A stretch of 6,248 nt of DNA from Pseudomonadota bacterium (GTDB lineage: Bacteria > Pseudomonadota > Gammaproteobacteria > Burkholderiales > Burkholderiaceae_F): positions 1-6,248 of the forward strand of contig JAKANT010000108.1 of assembly GCA_021823635.1 (NCBI GenBank), written 5' to 3'. Shown one piece after another: positions 6,068-6,248 of the stretch. The notes below the pieces were generated by a model. That model ran no database searches. It had not been told where the DNA came from and saw nothing but the letters and a program-made list of their open reading frames with translations. The position numbers and the translations under genes were made by a program. How positions within the stretch are numbered: position 1 is the stretch's first letter; each line of letters opens with the position of its first letter.

Positions 6068-6248
6068 ATGACTTCACTGCCGCGCTCATACCTGTTCGTG
6101 CCGGGCGACCGGCCGGAGCGCTTCGCCAAGGCGGTGGCAAGCGGCGCCGATGCGGTGATCGTCGATCTCGAGGACGCGGTGGCGCCCGCGGCCAAGGCGC
6201 GCGCGCGCGCCGAGGTGGCGGCGTGGCTGCAGGCCGGCAACGGAGATC
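6068..6248 (+). CDS. CitE-like acyl-CoA lyase (HpcH/HpaI aldolase fold), N-terminal fragment
   Basis: An open frame from ATG 6068 runs off the right edge, giving the first 60 residues. RSYLFVPGDRPERFAKA at residues 6-22 and VIVDLEDAV at 30-38 are the hallmark N-terminal motifs of citrate lyase beta-like proteins (usual length about 270-320). Glu35-Asp36 sit in the conserved acidic strand of the TIM barrel near the metal/CoA site. Family members cleave citryl-, malyl-, beta-methylmalyl- or citramalyl-CoA to acetyl-CoA (or propionyl-CoA) and a 2-oxo acid. With the hydratase and CoA-transferase upstream, (S)-citramalyl-CoA lyase giving acetyl-CoA and pyruvate is the favoured reading (inference). 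ATG 6068 is preferred over the out-of-frame ATG 6063 because its frame carries the motifs. It starts 14 bases after the transferase stop, with no strong ribosome site, so it continues the operon. The rest of the active site is off the window. Confidence 0.87.
   Translation, partial: MTSLPRSYLFVPGDRPERFAKAVASGADAVIVDLEDAVAPAAKARARAEVAAWLQAGNGD

Larger units (their letters stand above)
1..6248 (+). other. Probable single operon for CoA-thioester catabolism
   Basis: All seven genes share one strand. Junctions are +14, +67, -20, +8, +2 and +14 bases. No bidirectional gap, regulator gene or terminator with a T-run is visible, and both ends are cut mid-gene, so the promoter and any regulator lie outside. 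The 67-base gap before the SDR is the only place where an internal promoter could fit. TACGAT at 2047-2052 resembles a -10 box, but no matching -35 was found. Confidence 0.8.

Noticed and set aside
5133..6140. Minus-strand open frame opposite the CoA-transferase and the start of the lyase
   Set aside because: Arg/Ala/His-rich shadow of the CaiB-type gene; no motif or ribosome site.
1..6248. CRISPR arrays, tRNA/rRNA genes, insertion sequences, toxin-antitoxin or defence genes
   Set aside because: No repeated spacers, RNA-gene signatures, transposase motifs or terminal inverted repeats were seen; coding sequence fills nearly the whole window.

Overview
This 6.2 kb window is a tightly packed, single-strand (+) run of seven genes. 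Every recognisable gene encodes an enzyme of CoA-thioester or 2-oxo/2-hydroxy acid chemistry. Base composition is very GC-rich, with codon third positions almost always G or C. Together with the gene content and protein style, this suggests a high-GC proteobacterium, plausibly a betaproteobacterium of the Burkholderiales type. That placement is an impression from composition and family resemblance, not a computed assignment.

Layout: (1) 1-456, the C-terminal third of a thiamine-diphosphate (ThDP) enzyme whose start lies off the left edge; (2) 471-2018, an acyl-CoA synthetase of the AMP-forming type; a 67-base gap with a good ribosome binding site and a small hairpin; (3) 2086-2838, a classical short-chain dehydrogenase/reductase (SDR); (4) 2819-3688, a double-hot-dog MaoC/HTD2-like hydratase, overlapping the SDR by 20 bases; (5) 3697-4860, an acyl-CoA dehydrogenase; (6) 4863-6053, a class III (CaiB/Frc-type) CoA-transferase, 2 bases after gene 5; (7) 6068 to the right edge, the N-terminus of a CitE-like (HpcH/HpaI fold) acyl-CoA lyase. 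Spacing of -20 to +14 bases nearly everywhere indicates one operon. No RNA gene, mobile element, CRISPR array or regulator gene was seen.

Genes 4-7 (hydratase, acyl-CoA dehydrogenase, CaiB transferase, CitE lyase) match in content and relative order the core of the known bacterial itaconate degradation cluster: itaconate CoA-transferase, itaconyl-CoA hydratase and (S)-citramalyl-CoA lyase, with an acyl-CoA dehydrogenase alongside. The same families also serve mesaconyl-C4-CoA in the 3-hydroxypropionate bicycle. A reasonable inference is a C5 branched dicarboxylate route: a CoA ester is formed by the transferase, hydrated to citramalyl-CoA or a relative, and split to acetyl-CoA plus pyruvate. 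A methylsuccinyl-type oxidation by the dehydrogenase could feed it.

The less expected part is the upstream half: a ThDP lyase/ligase, an ATP-dependent acyl-CoA synthetase and an SDR in the same transcription unit. This suggests the operon handles a larger or additional substrate that is first processed by C-C bond chemistry and redox, then funnelled into the C5 module. This is the most interesting point in the window; the substrate cannot be read from the sequence.
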